From positions 32,885 through 96,884 of the forward strand of contig CAWJFC010000018.1 of NCBI GenBank assembly GCA_963841945.1: a stretch of 64,000 nt of DNA, given 5' to 3'. The notes below the pieces were generated by a model. The model did not search any database. It was not told where the DNA came from and saw only the letters and a program-made list of their open reading frames with translations. The DNA is from Acidiflorens sp963841945. GTDB lineage: Bacteria > Acidobacteriota > Terriglobia > Terriglobales > Acidobacteriaceae. A program made the position numbers and the translations under genes. Of this stretch, positions 43,886 to 52,452 are shown one piece after another (within the stretch, counting starts at the first letter, position 1; every line of letters begins with the position of its first letter).

Positions 43886-46800
43886 ATGGAGCGTGTGTCC
43901 CACTCCCGCGTCCTCGCTGTGCTCCTCCTCGCCCTTACCTCTCTGCGTGCCCAGGAGTTCAGTTTCCGCACGTTTGGTACCGCCGAAGGACTCAGCAATC
44001 TCGCGGTTCGACAAATCTATGAGGATCGCGCCGGCTTTCTCTGGGTAAGCACGGAAAACGGTATCTTCCGGTATGACGGCGACCGCTTCGAGGCCTTTGG
44101 ACCAGCCCAGGGACTTCCTGAAACATCCGGCGCCGCTTTTGGTGAGGCGCCCGATGGCTCCTTGCTCACGGGCGGAAGCTTTGGGCTCTACCACCTCACC
44201 GGCAATCGTTTCGAAAAACTCTCCGTCCCTTTCGAAACCGTCAGCTGGGCGGAAGGGATCCAGTCGGACGGCAACGGTCATACTTTCCTCGGCACCGACG
44301 CCGGTCTGGTAGAACTCGATGCCGCGCCGGGACAACCAGGATTTACTCTGCATAATCTCCCGCGCGTTCCCGGAACCTCAAGCCCAGGGGCCGACGCGGT
44401 CCTGGTCGATGGCGACGTCCTTTGGTATGGGTGCGGACACGAACTCTGCCGCCGCGACGAGCATGGCACCCAGCTATTCGGACGCGAAACCAATCTTCCG
44501 GACCGGCCCGTTCTGGTGATTCGAAAAGATCGCCACGGCGATCTCTGGGTGCGGGCGAAGAACGAGGGTTTGTTTGTACTGCCCTCCGGCAAGACCCAAT
44601 TCCGCCGGCCGGATGCGCCCATGCTCACTCGCGCCATAGGAGGCTCCCTCAACACCGATGCCGATGGACGAATTCTCCTGCCCACGCCCGATGGCTTGGT
44701 CATCGGGGATGATAGTGGCTGGCGAAAAATCGACCGCAGTATGGGTCTGCGCGGAACCGTCTATGCCGTCCTCGAAGATCGTCAGCATTCCTTATGGATC
44801 GGACTAGCCGGCCGCGGTCTCGCGCAATGGCGCGGCTATCACGAGTGGGAAAGCTATTCGAGCGCGAGTGGGCTCTCCAGTGACATCGTCTACGAAATTC
44901 TGCCCGAGACCAACGGCCGAATCTGGGTCGGCACCGAAGGTGGCCTCGTTCTCGGAACCCGCCATTCCTCGGGCATCCGCTGGAAGAAGGTGCCCGGACT
45001 GGATGGCTTCCCGGTTCACGGAATTATCCAGGACACGCGTGGCGATCTGTGGATCGGCACCGAATCCCACGGCGCCGCGCACCTCGACGTAAAAACCGGC
45101 ATCGTCGACTGGTTCGATGAAGAGCAGGGCCTCTCGGGCAAGCTGGCATACACCCTGCGTTTCGATCGTCATCACCGCCTGTGGGCCGCCACCGATGCTG
45201 GATTGTTCCTCGCACTACCGCCTTACCGCAGGTTCTCACGCGTCACTGAACTGCCGCCTACCCGCTTCTGGGCGATCGCCCAGGGAACCGATGGCACCCT
45301 ATGGGCGGGCGGCGCGGATGGATTGTTTTCCTACGCGTCCGGACATTGGCGGAACTTCACGCAAAGTCATCCCCTGAGCAATCGAGAGGTTCTCGCGCTC
45401 GGGACTGGCGCCAACGGCACCATGTGGGTCGGCTACCGTTTCGGCGGCGGCATCGATCGCATTCATCGCATGGCGGGAAGCTGGATCGTCGACAAAGGCA
45501 TCCAGCGCCTCGGCACCACCGGTCTCATCTATTTCCTGGAATTTGACGCCGCTGGCCGGTTGTGGGCTGGCACTGAGCGCGGCGTCGATATGTGGGACGG
45601 TTCCCGCTGGACCCGCTACGATACCAGCGACGGATTGGTCTGGAACGACTGCGACCTCAACGGCTTCGCCGCCGAGCCGGATGGAACAGTCTGGATCGGC
45701 ACCAGCGGCGGGCTCTCCCAATTCAAGCCCCGTCCCGTCGCCCTCCATGAAGGGCCGCTGGCCGTGGTCTTCACAAAGCTCTTGATGGGACAAAAAGATG
45801 TCTCTGGGCAAAACAATCCCTCCGCCCGTGGCCCGTCTAACTCTCTCACCGTCAGATATTCTGCGCTCAATGGCCCGCGGGAGAACGGTGTGCTCTTTCG
45901 CTATCGCCTCGCGGGTGCGAATTCAATCTGGACCGAGACCGCGCAACGCGAACTCCAGTTCGCCGAACTTGCGCCCGGAACCTATCGCCTGGAGGTGGAG
46001 GCGCGAGACGAAGAAGGAGTCTGGAGTGGACAGAATGCGGAATTCTCCTTTCGAATCCTCACCCCTTGGTATCAATCGTGGTGGTTCCTTACCCTCTGTG
46101 TTCTGATGGGGGGCTGCGCGATCGCAGGAGTGGTCTGGTTGCGAACGCTGAGCGCGCAGAGAAAAGAACGCGAACTCCAGCGCCTGAAGGCCGCTCACGA
46201 CGAGATTCGCAATCTTGCCTTCTTCGATCCGCTGACCGGTCTTCCCAATCGCCGCCTTCTTCTCGATCGCTTGCGCCAGACCTTGGCTGGCAGCACCCGA
46301 ACCAAGCACAAGCGAGCCTTGCTCTTCGTCGATCTCGACAATTTCAAAACCCTCAACGATACCCAGGGTCACCACATCGGCGACCTTCTGCTTCAGGAGG
46401 TCGCGCGGCGTATTACCGTTCGCATCCGCGAGAGCGACACGGTGGCCCGCCTGGGCGGCGACGAGTTCGTGGTCATGCTCAACGATCTCAGCGAAGTCTC
46501 CGAGCAGGCCGCGGCGCAAGCCAAAACCATCGCCGAGCAACTCATCGCGGTCATCGATGAACCCTTTGTGTTAGACGGCCATCAGTGCCGTAGCAGTGCC
46601 AGCGTCGGAATCACCGTGTTTGGAGATCCCCACAGCAGTACCAACGAGGTGTTGCAACAAGCCGATCTGGCCATGTATCAGGCCAAGGCCGACGGCCGCA
46701 ATACCATCCGTTTCTTCGCTCCCGCATTGCAGGCTGCCGTCAATGCCCGCGCCGCCATGGAAGAGGAACTCCGCCGGGCCATCCGAACCAACGAATTCCT

Positions 46801-47548
46801 TCTTTACTATCAGTCCCAGATCGATCGGGGCGTTCTGGTCGGCGCCGAGGCCCTCCTGCGCTGGCAACACCCGGTTCGCGGCATCCTTGCCCCGGGCGCA
46901 TTCATCTCGCTGGCCGAGGAAACGGGCCTGATTCTCCCTCTGGGAGACTGGGTGATGGAAACAGCTTGCCAACAGATTGCCGCCTGGTCGGGCCGGAGAG
47001 GTCACGAGGCACTTACCGTAGCCGTGAATATCAGCGCCCGGCAACTGCGTAATCCGGACTTCGTAAGCAACGTCTTAAAGACGCTGGATCGCACCGGAGC
47101 CAACCCGCACAGCCTCAAACTCGAACTCACCGAGAGCATGCTGGTCGAAAACATCGAGGAAGTCATCGTCAAGATGACCGACCTCAGGTCGCATGGCTTG
47201 CGGTTTTCTTTGGATGACTTCGGCACCGGCTATTCCTCGCTCGCTTACCTGCGCCGTTTGCCTCTCGACCAGTTGAAGATCGACCAGGCCTTCGTTCGCG
47301 ATATTCTCAAGGACTCCAGTTGCGGCGCCATCGCTCAAAGTATCATCTCCTTGAGCAAGGCCATGGGATTATCCGTAATCGCCGAAGGCGTCGAGACCGA
47401 AGAACAACGCGATTTTCTCGATCGTCTCGGCTGCCATTCCTTCCAGGGCTATCTGTTCAGCCGTCCGCTTCCCTTGGACCAATTCGGGCTGTTGTTGCCC
47501 GATGTGTTGTCCGAGCCCGCCGCGAAATCTGCCTCCGTTTCACTCTGA
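43886..47548 (+). CDS. Ligand-sensor propeller with GGDEF and EAL domains
   Basis: 1,220 residues from the ATG at 43886 (a signal peptide follows at once: VLAVLLLALTSLRAQ). About 14 two-component-propeller repeats (typical pieces RQIYEDRAGFLWVSTENGIF, DTRGDLWIGTESHG, DAAGRLWAGTERGVD) form a periplasmic sensor; then a Y_Y_Y domain (about 650-715), a TM helix near 735-752, GGDEF at about 854-858 and EAL beginning near residue 987. Both catalytic sets look intact: GGDEF, and EALLR, LELTES, DDFGTGYSS and EGVETEEQ for the phosphodiesterase. Such bifunctional proteins switch c-di-GMP made or cut by sensed ligand; the ligand is unknown. Confidence 0.9.
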   Translation: MERVSHSRVLAVLLLALTSLRAQEFSFRTFGTAEGLSNLAVRQIYEDRAGFLWVSTENGIFRYDGDRFEAFGPAQGLPETSGAAFGEAPDGSLLTGGSFGLYHLTGNRFEKLSVPFETVSWAEGIQSDGNGHTFLGTDAGLVELDAAPGQPGFTLHNLPRVPGTSSPGADAVLVDGDVLWYGCGHELCRRDEHGTQLFGRETNLPDRPVLVIRKDRHGDLWVRAKNEGLFVLPSGKTQFRRPDAPMLTRAIGGSLNTDADGRILLPTPDGLVIGDDSGWRKIDRSMGLRGTVYAVLEDRQHSLWIGLAGRGLAQWRGYHEWESYSSASGLSSDIVYEILPETNGRIWVGTEGGLVLGTRHSSGIRWKKVPGLDGFPVHGIIQDTRGDLWIGTESHGAAHLDVKTGIVDWFDEEQGLSGKLAYTLRFDRHHRLWAATDAGLFLALPPYRRFSRVTELPPTRFWAIAQGTDGTLWAGGADGLFSYASGHWRNFTQSHPLSNREVLALGTGANGTMWVGYRFGGGIDRIHRMAGSWIVDKGIQRLGTTGLIYFLEFDAAGRLWAGTERGVDMWDGSRWTRYDTSDGLVWNDCDLNGFAAEPDGTVWIGTSGGLSQFKPRPVALHEGPLAVVFTKLLMGQKDVSGQNNPSARGPSNSLTVRYSALNGPRENGVLFRYRLAGANSIWTETAQRELQFAELAPGTYRLEVEARDEEGVWSGQNAEFSFRILTPWYQSWWFLTLCVLMGGCAIAGVVWLRTLSAQRKERELQRLKAAHDEIRNLAFFDPLTGLPNRRLLLDRLRQTLAGSTRTKHKRALLFVDLDNFKTLNDTQGHHIGDLLLQEVARRITVRIRESDTVARLGGDEFVVMLNDLSEVSEQAAAQAKTIAEQLIAVIDEPFVLDGHQCRSSASVGITVFGDPHSSTNEVLQQADLAMYQAKADGRNTIRFFAPALQAAVNARAAMEEELRRAIRTNEFLLYYQSQIDRGVLVGAEALLRWQHPVRGILAPGAFISLAEETGLILPLGDWVMETACQQIAAWSGRRGHEALTVAVNISARQLRNPDFVSNVLKTLDRTGANPHSLKLELTESMLVENIEEVIVKMTDLRSHGLRFSLDDFGTGYSSLAYLRRLPLDQLKIDQAFVRDILKDSSCGAIAQSIISLSKAMGLSVIAEGVETEEQRDFLDRLGCHSFQGYLFSRPLPLDQFGLLLPDVLSEPAAKSASVSL

Positions 47549-47613
47549 ATCTGTTCTGATCCTCGCCCCGTCAATTTTCGAGGCTCTCTTCCTTCTGCTA
47601 ACATTCCTCCTTC

Positions 47614-48177
47614 ATGAAGCACACCGGTGAAAACGTCGTCCGCATCGAGGCGGAAGCCTTGCGCGCGCTCGCCGACCGCCTGGCTGGGCCCATGGCCGCC
47701 GACTTTGACCGCGCCGTCAATCTCCTCTTTCATTGCCAGGGACGCGTCGTCGTCTCCGGCATGGGCAAGAGCGGTCTGATCGCCCGCAAAATTGCCGCTA
47801 CCCTCAGCTCCACCGGTTCTCCCGCGCTCTACCTGCATCCCGTCGAAGCCCTGCATGGCGATCTCGGCATGATCGTCCGCGGCGACGTCGCCCTCGTGCT
47901 CTCGGCCAGCGGCGAGACCGAAGAGATTCTCCAGTTGCTCGCAACCATCAAACGCCTTCAGGTCCCGATGATTTCCCTGACCTGCGAAGGTCGTGCAGGC
48001 CGTGACACTCTCGTCCGCATCCGCCGCCGCGAACCCATCTTCCACCCTCGCCGCCGCTGCCGAAGTCGCGCTCGACTGTTCCGTCTCGCAGGAGGCTTGT
48101 TCGCTCGGTCTCGCCCCGACCGCCTCTACCACTACCATGCTCGCGCTCGGCGATGCGCTCGCCGTCGCGCTCTCTGA
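47614..48177 (+). CDS. kdsD: Arabinose-5-phosphate isomerase, N-terminal SIS part
   Basis: 187 residues of which the first 125 are a clear SIS domain: VVVSGMGKSGLIARKIAATLSSTGSPALYLHPVEALHGDLGMI and LVLSASGETEEILQLL. KdsD makes arabinose-5-phosphate for KdsA. After TCEGRAG the frame continues with unlike sequence (RDTLVRIRRREPIFHPRRRC), while the correct continuation begins in another frame at about 48,040. The gene is thus interrupted here by a register change and perhaps an extra 40-50 bases; see the second part. Confidence 0.8.
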   Translation: MKHTGENVVRIEAEALRALADRLAGPMAADFDRAVNLLFHCQGRVVVSGMGKSGLIARKIAATLSSTGSPALYLHPVEALHGDLGMIVRGDVALVLSASGETEEILQLLATIKRLQVPMISLTCEGRAGRDTLVRIRRREPIFHPRRRCRSRARLFRLAGGLFARSRPDRLYHYHARARRCARRRAL

Positions 48178-48625
48178 AAAACGCGGCTTCAAAGAAGAAG
48201 ATTTCGCCAGCTTGCATCCCGGCGGCAAACTCGGCAAACGCCTGGCCCGCGTCGAGTCGCTCATGCACTCCGGCGACGCCATCCCCCGCGTTGGCCCGCA
48301 CACCAAAATGCCCGACGTTATCTACGAAATGTCGCGCAAAAAACTCGGCGTGACCGCGGTCGTCGACGGCCAGGAACTCCTCGGCGTCATCAGTGACGGC
48401 GACCTCCGCCGCATCCTCGAACAGCGCGGCAAGGACACCCTCGACCTCACCGCCCAAGACTGCATGACCCGCTCTCCCAAAACAATCAGTCCGCGCGAGT
48501 TCGCCGCCACCGCTCTAGCCCGCATGGAAGAATTGAAAATCACTTCGCTGATGGTCGTCGATGGTGGCCATCAACTGCGCGGCATCGTTCACCTGCATGA
48601 TTTGTGGGGAACAGAAATGGTCTGA
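47993..48625 (+). CDS. kdsD: Arabinose-5-phosphate isomerase, C-terminal part with two CBS domains
   Basis: 210 residues from a GTG in the second frame. SSTLAAAAEVALDCSVSQEACSLGLAPTASTTTMLALGDALAVALSEKRGF is the end of the SIS domain; LHPGGKLGKRLARVESLMHSGDAIPRV then leads into two CBS units (about 90-205). CBS domains commonly regulate this enzyme. Frame is one base from the first part. A full-length protein of about 320 residues would result from joining, as in homologues. Confidence 0.8.
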   Translation: MQAVTLSSASAAANPSSTLAAAAEVALDCSVSQEACSLGLAPTASTTTMLALGDALAVALSEKRGFKEEDFASLHPGGKLGKRLARVESLMHSGDAIPRVGPHTKMPDVIYEMSRKKLGVTAVVDGQELLGVISDGDLRRILEQRGKDTLDLTAQDCMTRSPKTISPREFAATALARMEELKITSLMVVDGGHQLRGIVHLHDLWGTEMV

Positions 48626-48798
48626 TTTCGCAGCCTTAAGATTTTCTCCGTGCCTCGGTGATTCCGTGGTGAAAATCCAATGAAAATCGTACGCGGGAAC
48701 ATCCGTCGTGCGGTCGCACTTCGATTCGGGAACTACCTCGGAGGGAAATTACCACGCCGGCGGGCCCAGGAGGAGCATCGCCCGCCGGCGTTCAAAAA

Positions 48799-49029
48799 CT
48801 AATTGCTGTAAGCCTGCTCGAAACGGCGCGCTTCGTACCACAGTGCCAATTCGACCCGGTTCCACAGACCCAATTTGTCGTAAATCAGGCGCAGATCGTT
48901 TTTCACGACGTGCTCGGTTGTCCCCAGTGAGTTCGCGATTTCGCTGTTCTTGCAGCCCTCGGCTACGCGTTGAATGATGATGTGTTCACGCTGGTTGGGC
49001 CCACGGAGGATCCCCGTTTCTCCTGCCAT
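48799..49029 (-). CDS. Stand-alone LuxR-type HTH protein, type B
   Basis: 76 residues, nearly only a GerE/LuxR-type helix-turn-helix: IIIQRVAEGCKNSEIANSLGTTEHVVKNDLRLIYDKLGLWNRVELALW. No receiver, LuxR ligand-binding or sigma domain. Start 49029 has AGGAG six bases upstream. Its 5' end overlaps the type A gene by 67 bases. It resembles the type B protein at 59103 (shared pattern VVKN-LR---DKLG-W-R-ELAL). Probably DNA-binding; partner and target unknown. Confidence 0.75.
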   Translation of the reverse strand: MAGETGILRGPNQREHIIIQRVAEGCKNSEIANSLGTTEHVVKNDLRLIYDKLGLWNRVELALWYEARRFEQAYSN

Positions 49030-49238
49030 AACTGTCTCCTATAAAGTAAAGTCGCGAGCTTCACTCGCTTGATGCCACCCTTGATTCCGAAACGTACGAA
49101 GAGGCGATTAAAGTAGGCTTTCACGGTACGCTCGGCCATGTTCAGGTCGCGCGCAATCTCGGAGTTGTCGCATCCCTGCAGCAGAAGACCCACAATCTGC
49201 CGCTCCCGGGTTCCCATCTGTTCGTATTGCTCGTCCAT
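48963..49238 (-). CDS. Stand-alone LuxR-type HTH protein, type A
   Basis: 91 residues: TRERQIVGLLLQGCDNSEIARDLNMAERTVKAYFNRLFVRFGIKGGIKRVKLATLLY is a LuxR-type HTH. The ATG at 49238 has GAGGT nine bases upstream; the frame is open to 49343 without further domain. The C-terminal end overlaps the type B start by 67 bases. Closest likeness in the window: the type A protein at 58882 (shared RTVK---R-LF-R-GIK-G-KRVKLAT). No sensing domain is present. Confidence 0.78.
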   Translation of the reverse strand: MDEQYEQMGTRERQIVGLLLQGCDNSEIARDLNMAERTVKAYFNRLFVRFGIKGGIKRVKLATLLYRRQLWQEKRGSSVGPTSVNTSSFNA

Positions 49239-49378
49239 TCGCTGCACCTCGGATGCGCCTCGCGCACTGAAGGTAGGGCATCCAACCAGCACAGCACACG
49301 GGCGACATCGAAATTTCAGTTTCGTTACAGAAATACTCTGCATTCACCCCGCCAATTAGCAGCCTCGCCATTAACTAA

Positions 49379-49394
49379 ATGTGAAATTTCACAT
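49379..49394. promoter_or_regulatory. 16-bp perfect palindrome upstream of the HTH pair
   Basis: ATGTGAAATTTCACAT is perfectly self-complementary, in the 402-base gap between the HTH pair (minus strand) and uvrB (plus strand). The arms TGTGA/TCACA are four bases apart, two fewer than a CRP site, so a different dimer is implied. It may serve the HTH operon 141 bases away or be autoregulatory. No matching copy was found before the second HTH pair. Confidence 0.45.
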
Positions 49395-49640
49395 CAACCT
49401 ATGATTTCTCGCCGAAAAATAAGAAAAACCACCGTCATTTTTTTGTTTTCTACCGCGTTTACATTAGAGATCCCGGTCAGTCTTCCTATGCCTCTAAGGT
49501 AAAACCCTTAGGACAAAGTGGCGGAAGCTACATTGGCACGAGCGAAATTACACACTTGTTCTCCCCGATGCCCCTCTCGCTGCGCCTTTTGACCGTCCCG
49601 CAAACGACACTCCACGCCGTCCCCTATAATAAAAATCACA

Positions 49641-51632
49641 GTGGACTTCCGCCTCGTCAGCAACTACAAGCCCCAGGGAGATCAGCGCTCGGCCATCGAC
49701 GCGCTCACCCGTGGTGTCTTCGATCGCGAGCAGCACCAGGTCCTGCTCGGCGTCACCGGCTCCGGCAAAACCTTCACCATGGCCAAGGTCATCGAGGCGG
49801 CCAACCGCCCGGCCATCGTCATGGCCCACAACAAAACTCTCGCTGCCCAGCTCTATCACGAGTTCAAGAGTTTCTTTCCCCAGAACGCAGTCGAGTACTT
49901 CGTCTCCTATTACGACTTCTACCAGCCCGAAGCCTACGTCCCCGCCGCCGACCTCTACATTGAAAAAGAGTCGACCATCAACGACGAGCTCGACAAGCTT
50001 CGCCTCTCCGCCACCCGCTCGCTCTTCGAACGCCGCGACTGCCTCATCGTCGCCTCCGTCAGCGCCATCTACGGCCTCGGCTCGCCCGAGGCTTACTACG
50101 GCATGATGCTCTTCGTCGAAAAAGGCCAGAAGATCAAGCGTCAGGAGATCACCCGCAAGCTGGTCGATATCCTCTACGAGCGCAGCGAATCCGACTTCCG
50201 CCGCGGCACCTTCCGCGTCCGCGGCGACGTCATCGAAATCTATCCCACCTACGATGACATGGCCTACCGCATCGAAATGTTCGGCGATGAGATCGAATCG
50301 CTCTCCCAGATCGATCCGCTCTTCGGCACCGTCAAGCAGCGCTACGTCCGCCTGCCCATTTATCCGAAAACGCACTACGTGATGAAAGACGAAACCAAAG
50401 CTTCTGCCGTCGAGTCCATCAAGAAAGAACTAGCCTGGTGGGAAGTCGAGCTCGAAAAGCAGGGAAGAACGGTAGAGGCCCAGCGAGTTCACCAGCGCGT
50501 GATGTATGACCTCGAAATGATCAAGGCCATGGGCTACTGCCACGGCATCGAAAACTACTCTCGCCACTTCACCGGACGTCTGCCCGGCGAGCCTCCGCCC
50601 ACGCTCCTCGATTATTTCCCGCGCGACTTCTTAATGTTCATCGACGAGTCGCACCAGACCGTCCCGCAGCTCCACGCCATGTATCACGGCGACCGCTCTC
50701 GCAAGCAGGTCCTGGTCGAGTACGGATTCCGTCTGCCCTCGGCTCTCGACAACCGTCCGCTAACCTTTGAAGAGTTCGAGCACCGCACCAATCAATTGGT
50801 CTATGTGTCAGCCACGCCCGGCCCCTACGAGCTGACCAAATCCGCCGGGGTAGTCGTCGAGCAAATCATTCGCCCCACCGGCCTCATCGATCCGCCAGTA
50901 GAGATTCGTCCGGTCAAAGGCCAGATCGACGACCTCCTGCACATGATCCGCGACCGCGTCTCGCGCAACGAACGCGTGTTGGTAACAACCCTAACCAAGC
51001 GCATGTCCGAAGATCTCGCCGAATATTACGGCGAAGTAGGCGTGAAATGCCGCTACATGCACTCCGAAATCGAAACGCTTGAGCGGGTAAAAATTCTGCG
51101 CGATCTGCGCAAGGGCGAGTTTGACGTATTGATCGGCATCAATCTATTGCGCGAGGGCCTCGACCTGCCCGAAGTTTCGCTGGTAGCAATTCTCGACGCC
51201 GACAAAGAAGGCTTCCTGCGTTCCAGCGGATCGCTGATTCAAACCATCGGCCGTTGCGCCCGCAATCTGAACGGCCGCGCCATCCTCTACGCCGACCGCA
51301 TGACCGACTCCATGAAAAAGGCGCTCGACGAAACCAATCGCCGCCGCGCCATCCAGCAAGCCTACAACGACGCCAACAACATCACGCCCGAATCCATCAT
51401 CCGCCCGCTCGACATGACCCTCGCCGCCATCGTAGCCGCCGACTACACCGACCTGACCAGCCCCGAAGCCGACGGCATCCCCGACTTCAAATCGCAGGAA
51501 GAGCTGGACGCCTACATAGCCAAGCTGGAAAGCGACATGCGCGAAGCCGCGAAACGCTTCGAATTCGAAAAAGCCGCCAAGCTCCGCGACACCATCAAAG
51601 AATTAAGAACCAAAGAATTCCTCTTCGCATAA
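49641..51632 (+). CDS. uvrB: Excinuclease ABC subunit B
   Basis: 663 residues from a GTG. Walker A GVTGSGKT at 37-44, beta-hairpin segment YYDFYQPEAYVPAADLYI, Walker B DESH (FIDESHQTVPQ), helicase motif GRCARN, and the C-terminal UVR domain (FEFEKAAKLRDTIKELR) that binds UvrC. UvrB verifies damage and hands it to UvrC. No UvrC or LexA box seen close by. Ribosome site is weak. Confidence 0.97.
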   Translation: MDFRLVSNYKPQGDQRSAIDALTRGVFDREQHQVLLGVTGSGKTFTMAKVIEAANRPAIVMAHNKTLAAQLYHEFKSFFPQNAVEYFVSYYDFYQPEAYVPAADLYIEKESTINDELDKLRLSATRSLFERRDCLIVASVSAIYGLGSPEAYYGMMLFVEKGQKIKRQEITRKLVDILYERSESDFRRGTFRVRGDVIEIYPTYDDMAYRIEMFGDEIESLSQIDPLFGTVKQRYVRLPIYPKTHYVMKDETKASAVESIKKELAWWEVELEKQGRTVEAQRVHQRVMYDLEMIKAMGYCHGIENYSRHFTGRLPGEPPPTLLDYFPRDFLMFIDESHQTVPQLHAMYHGDRSRKQVLVEYGFRLPSALDNRPLTFEEFEHRTNQLVYVSATPGPYELTKSAGVVVEQIIRPTGLIDPPVEIRPVKGQIDDLLHMIRDRVSRNERVLVTTLTKRMSEDLAEYYGEVGVKCRYMHSEIETLERVKILRDLRKGEFDVLIGINLLREGLDLPEVSLVAILDADKEGFLRSSGSLIQTIGRCARNLNGRAILYADRMTDSMKKALDETNRRRAIQQAYNDANNITPESIIRPLDMTLAAIVAADYTDLTSPEADGIPDFKSQEELDAYIAKLESDMREAAKRFEFEKAAKLRDTIKELRTKEFLFA

Positions 51633-51651
51633 GCCCGAAATCCTCACGAGG

Positions 51652-51691
51652 GGACAGCCGCCCCGGCTGTCCAGCCGAGCTCAGCTCGGCT
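51652..51691. terminator. Two tandem hairpins after uvrB
   Basis: GGACAGCC/GGCTGTCC (51652-51659 and 51665-51672, 5-base loop) and AGCCGAGC/GCTCGGCT (51673-51680 and 51684-51691, 3-base loop) are perfect stems only 20 bases after the uvrB stop. No U tract follows, so termination is inferred from place and stem strength; the same kinds of palindromes recur elsewhere. Confidence 0.5.
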
Positions 51692-51752
51692 CGGCTTCTC
51701 GGAGTTATCCTGAATATCGCAATCGATATCCGACAGTCTCGGGGAGGCCTCC

Positions 51753-52265
51753 ATGCCGTTATTTCACCGTCATCACAAAAACACTCTCATCGGAGGGTTG
51801 ATCAGACTCGTCTGTGCTCTCGCCCTGGCTGTCGCCCCAGCCGCCGCCCAGAACCTAACCATCACCACCGCAGACGGCCACGCCACCACGCTCACTACCG
51901 CGCAGATCTCCGCCTCCGCGCACGTCTCCATCATCGCCGACGATCACGGCACCGAGGCCAAATTTGAAGGTGTCCCGCTCGCCACCATCCTTACCATGGC
52001 CGGCGTCCCGCTCGGCGACTCTCTCCGCGGTCCGCGCCTCGCCGAGGTCATCCTCGTCACCGCCGCTGACGGCTACAAAGTGGCCTTCGCCCTCGCCGAA
52101 GCCGATCCCGCCTTCGCCACGCGCCAGATCATCCTCGCCGATAAGCGCGACGGCAAGCCCCTCGGCCCCAAAGAAGGTCCCTTCCGCATCGTAGCCCCCG
52201 GCGACAAACGCCCCGCGCGCTGGATCCGTCAGGTTACAGAAATAAAGGCTGTCGTTGTAAAGTGA
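51753..52265 (+). CDS. Exported SUOX-fold (molybdopterin-oxidoreductase-like) protein
   Basis: 170 residues with a signal peptide (HHKNTLIGGLIRLVCALALAVAPAAAQ). The mature 135 residues resemble the oxidoreductase molybdopterin-binding (SUOX) domain found in periplasmic proteins: FEGVPLATILTMAGVPLGDSLRGPRLAEVILVTAADGYKVAFALAEADP, ending EGPFRIVAPGDKRPARWIRQV. The cysteine that binds molybdopterin in true sulfite oxidases is not present, so it is likely a cofactor-free relative. Role unknown. Confidence 0.75.
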   Translation: MPLFHRHHKNTLIGGLIRLVCALALAVAPAAAQNLTITTADGHATTLTTAQISASAHVSIIADDHGTEAKFEGVPLATILTMAGVPLGDSLRGPRLAEVILVTAADGYKVAFALAEADPAFATRQIILADKRDGKPLGPKEGPFRIVAPGDKRPARWIRQVTEIKAVVVK

Positions 52266-52380
52266 TTGCCGGTTGCGGGAAAACGAAGAGACATCCTCAA
52301 GAGACTGCGGACGGAAGCGCCTTCAGGGATCGCTTTTGGGTAGCTCACCGGTTCGCTGCAGGGAGATTGCTTTTGGGTGG

Positions 52381-52400
52381 CGCAGCGGTTCACCGCTGCG
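52381..52400. repeat. Perfect palindrome (REP-like)
   Basis: CGCAGCGGTTCACCGCTGCG has 9-base perfect arms. A shorter version GCGGTTCACCGC recurs at 60047-60058, and the words CGGCTTCAGCCGCTGAG (52421-52437) recur in the 60,170 region. Confidence 0.65.
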
Positions 52401-52452
52401 ATGTGAGGTTTGTTTTAGGCTCGGCTTCAGCCGCTGAGGCAATCCACGTTAT

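Noticed and set aside
51652..51691. Attenuator or riboswitch after uvrB
   Set aside because: Two simple GC stems at a gene end fit termination or REP-like elements and no downstream gene depends on them.
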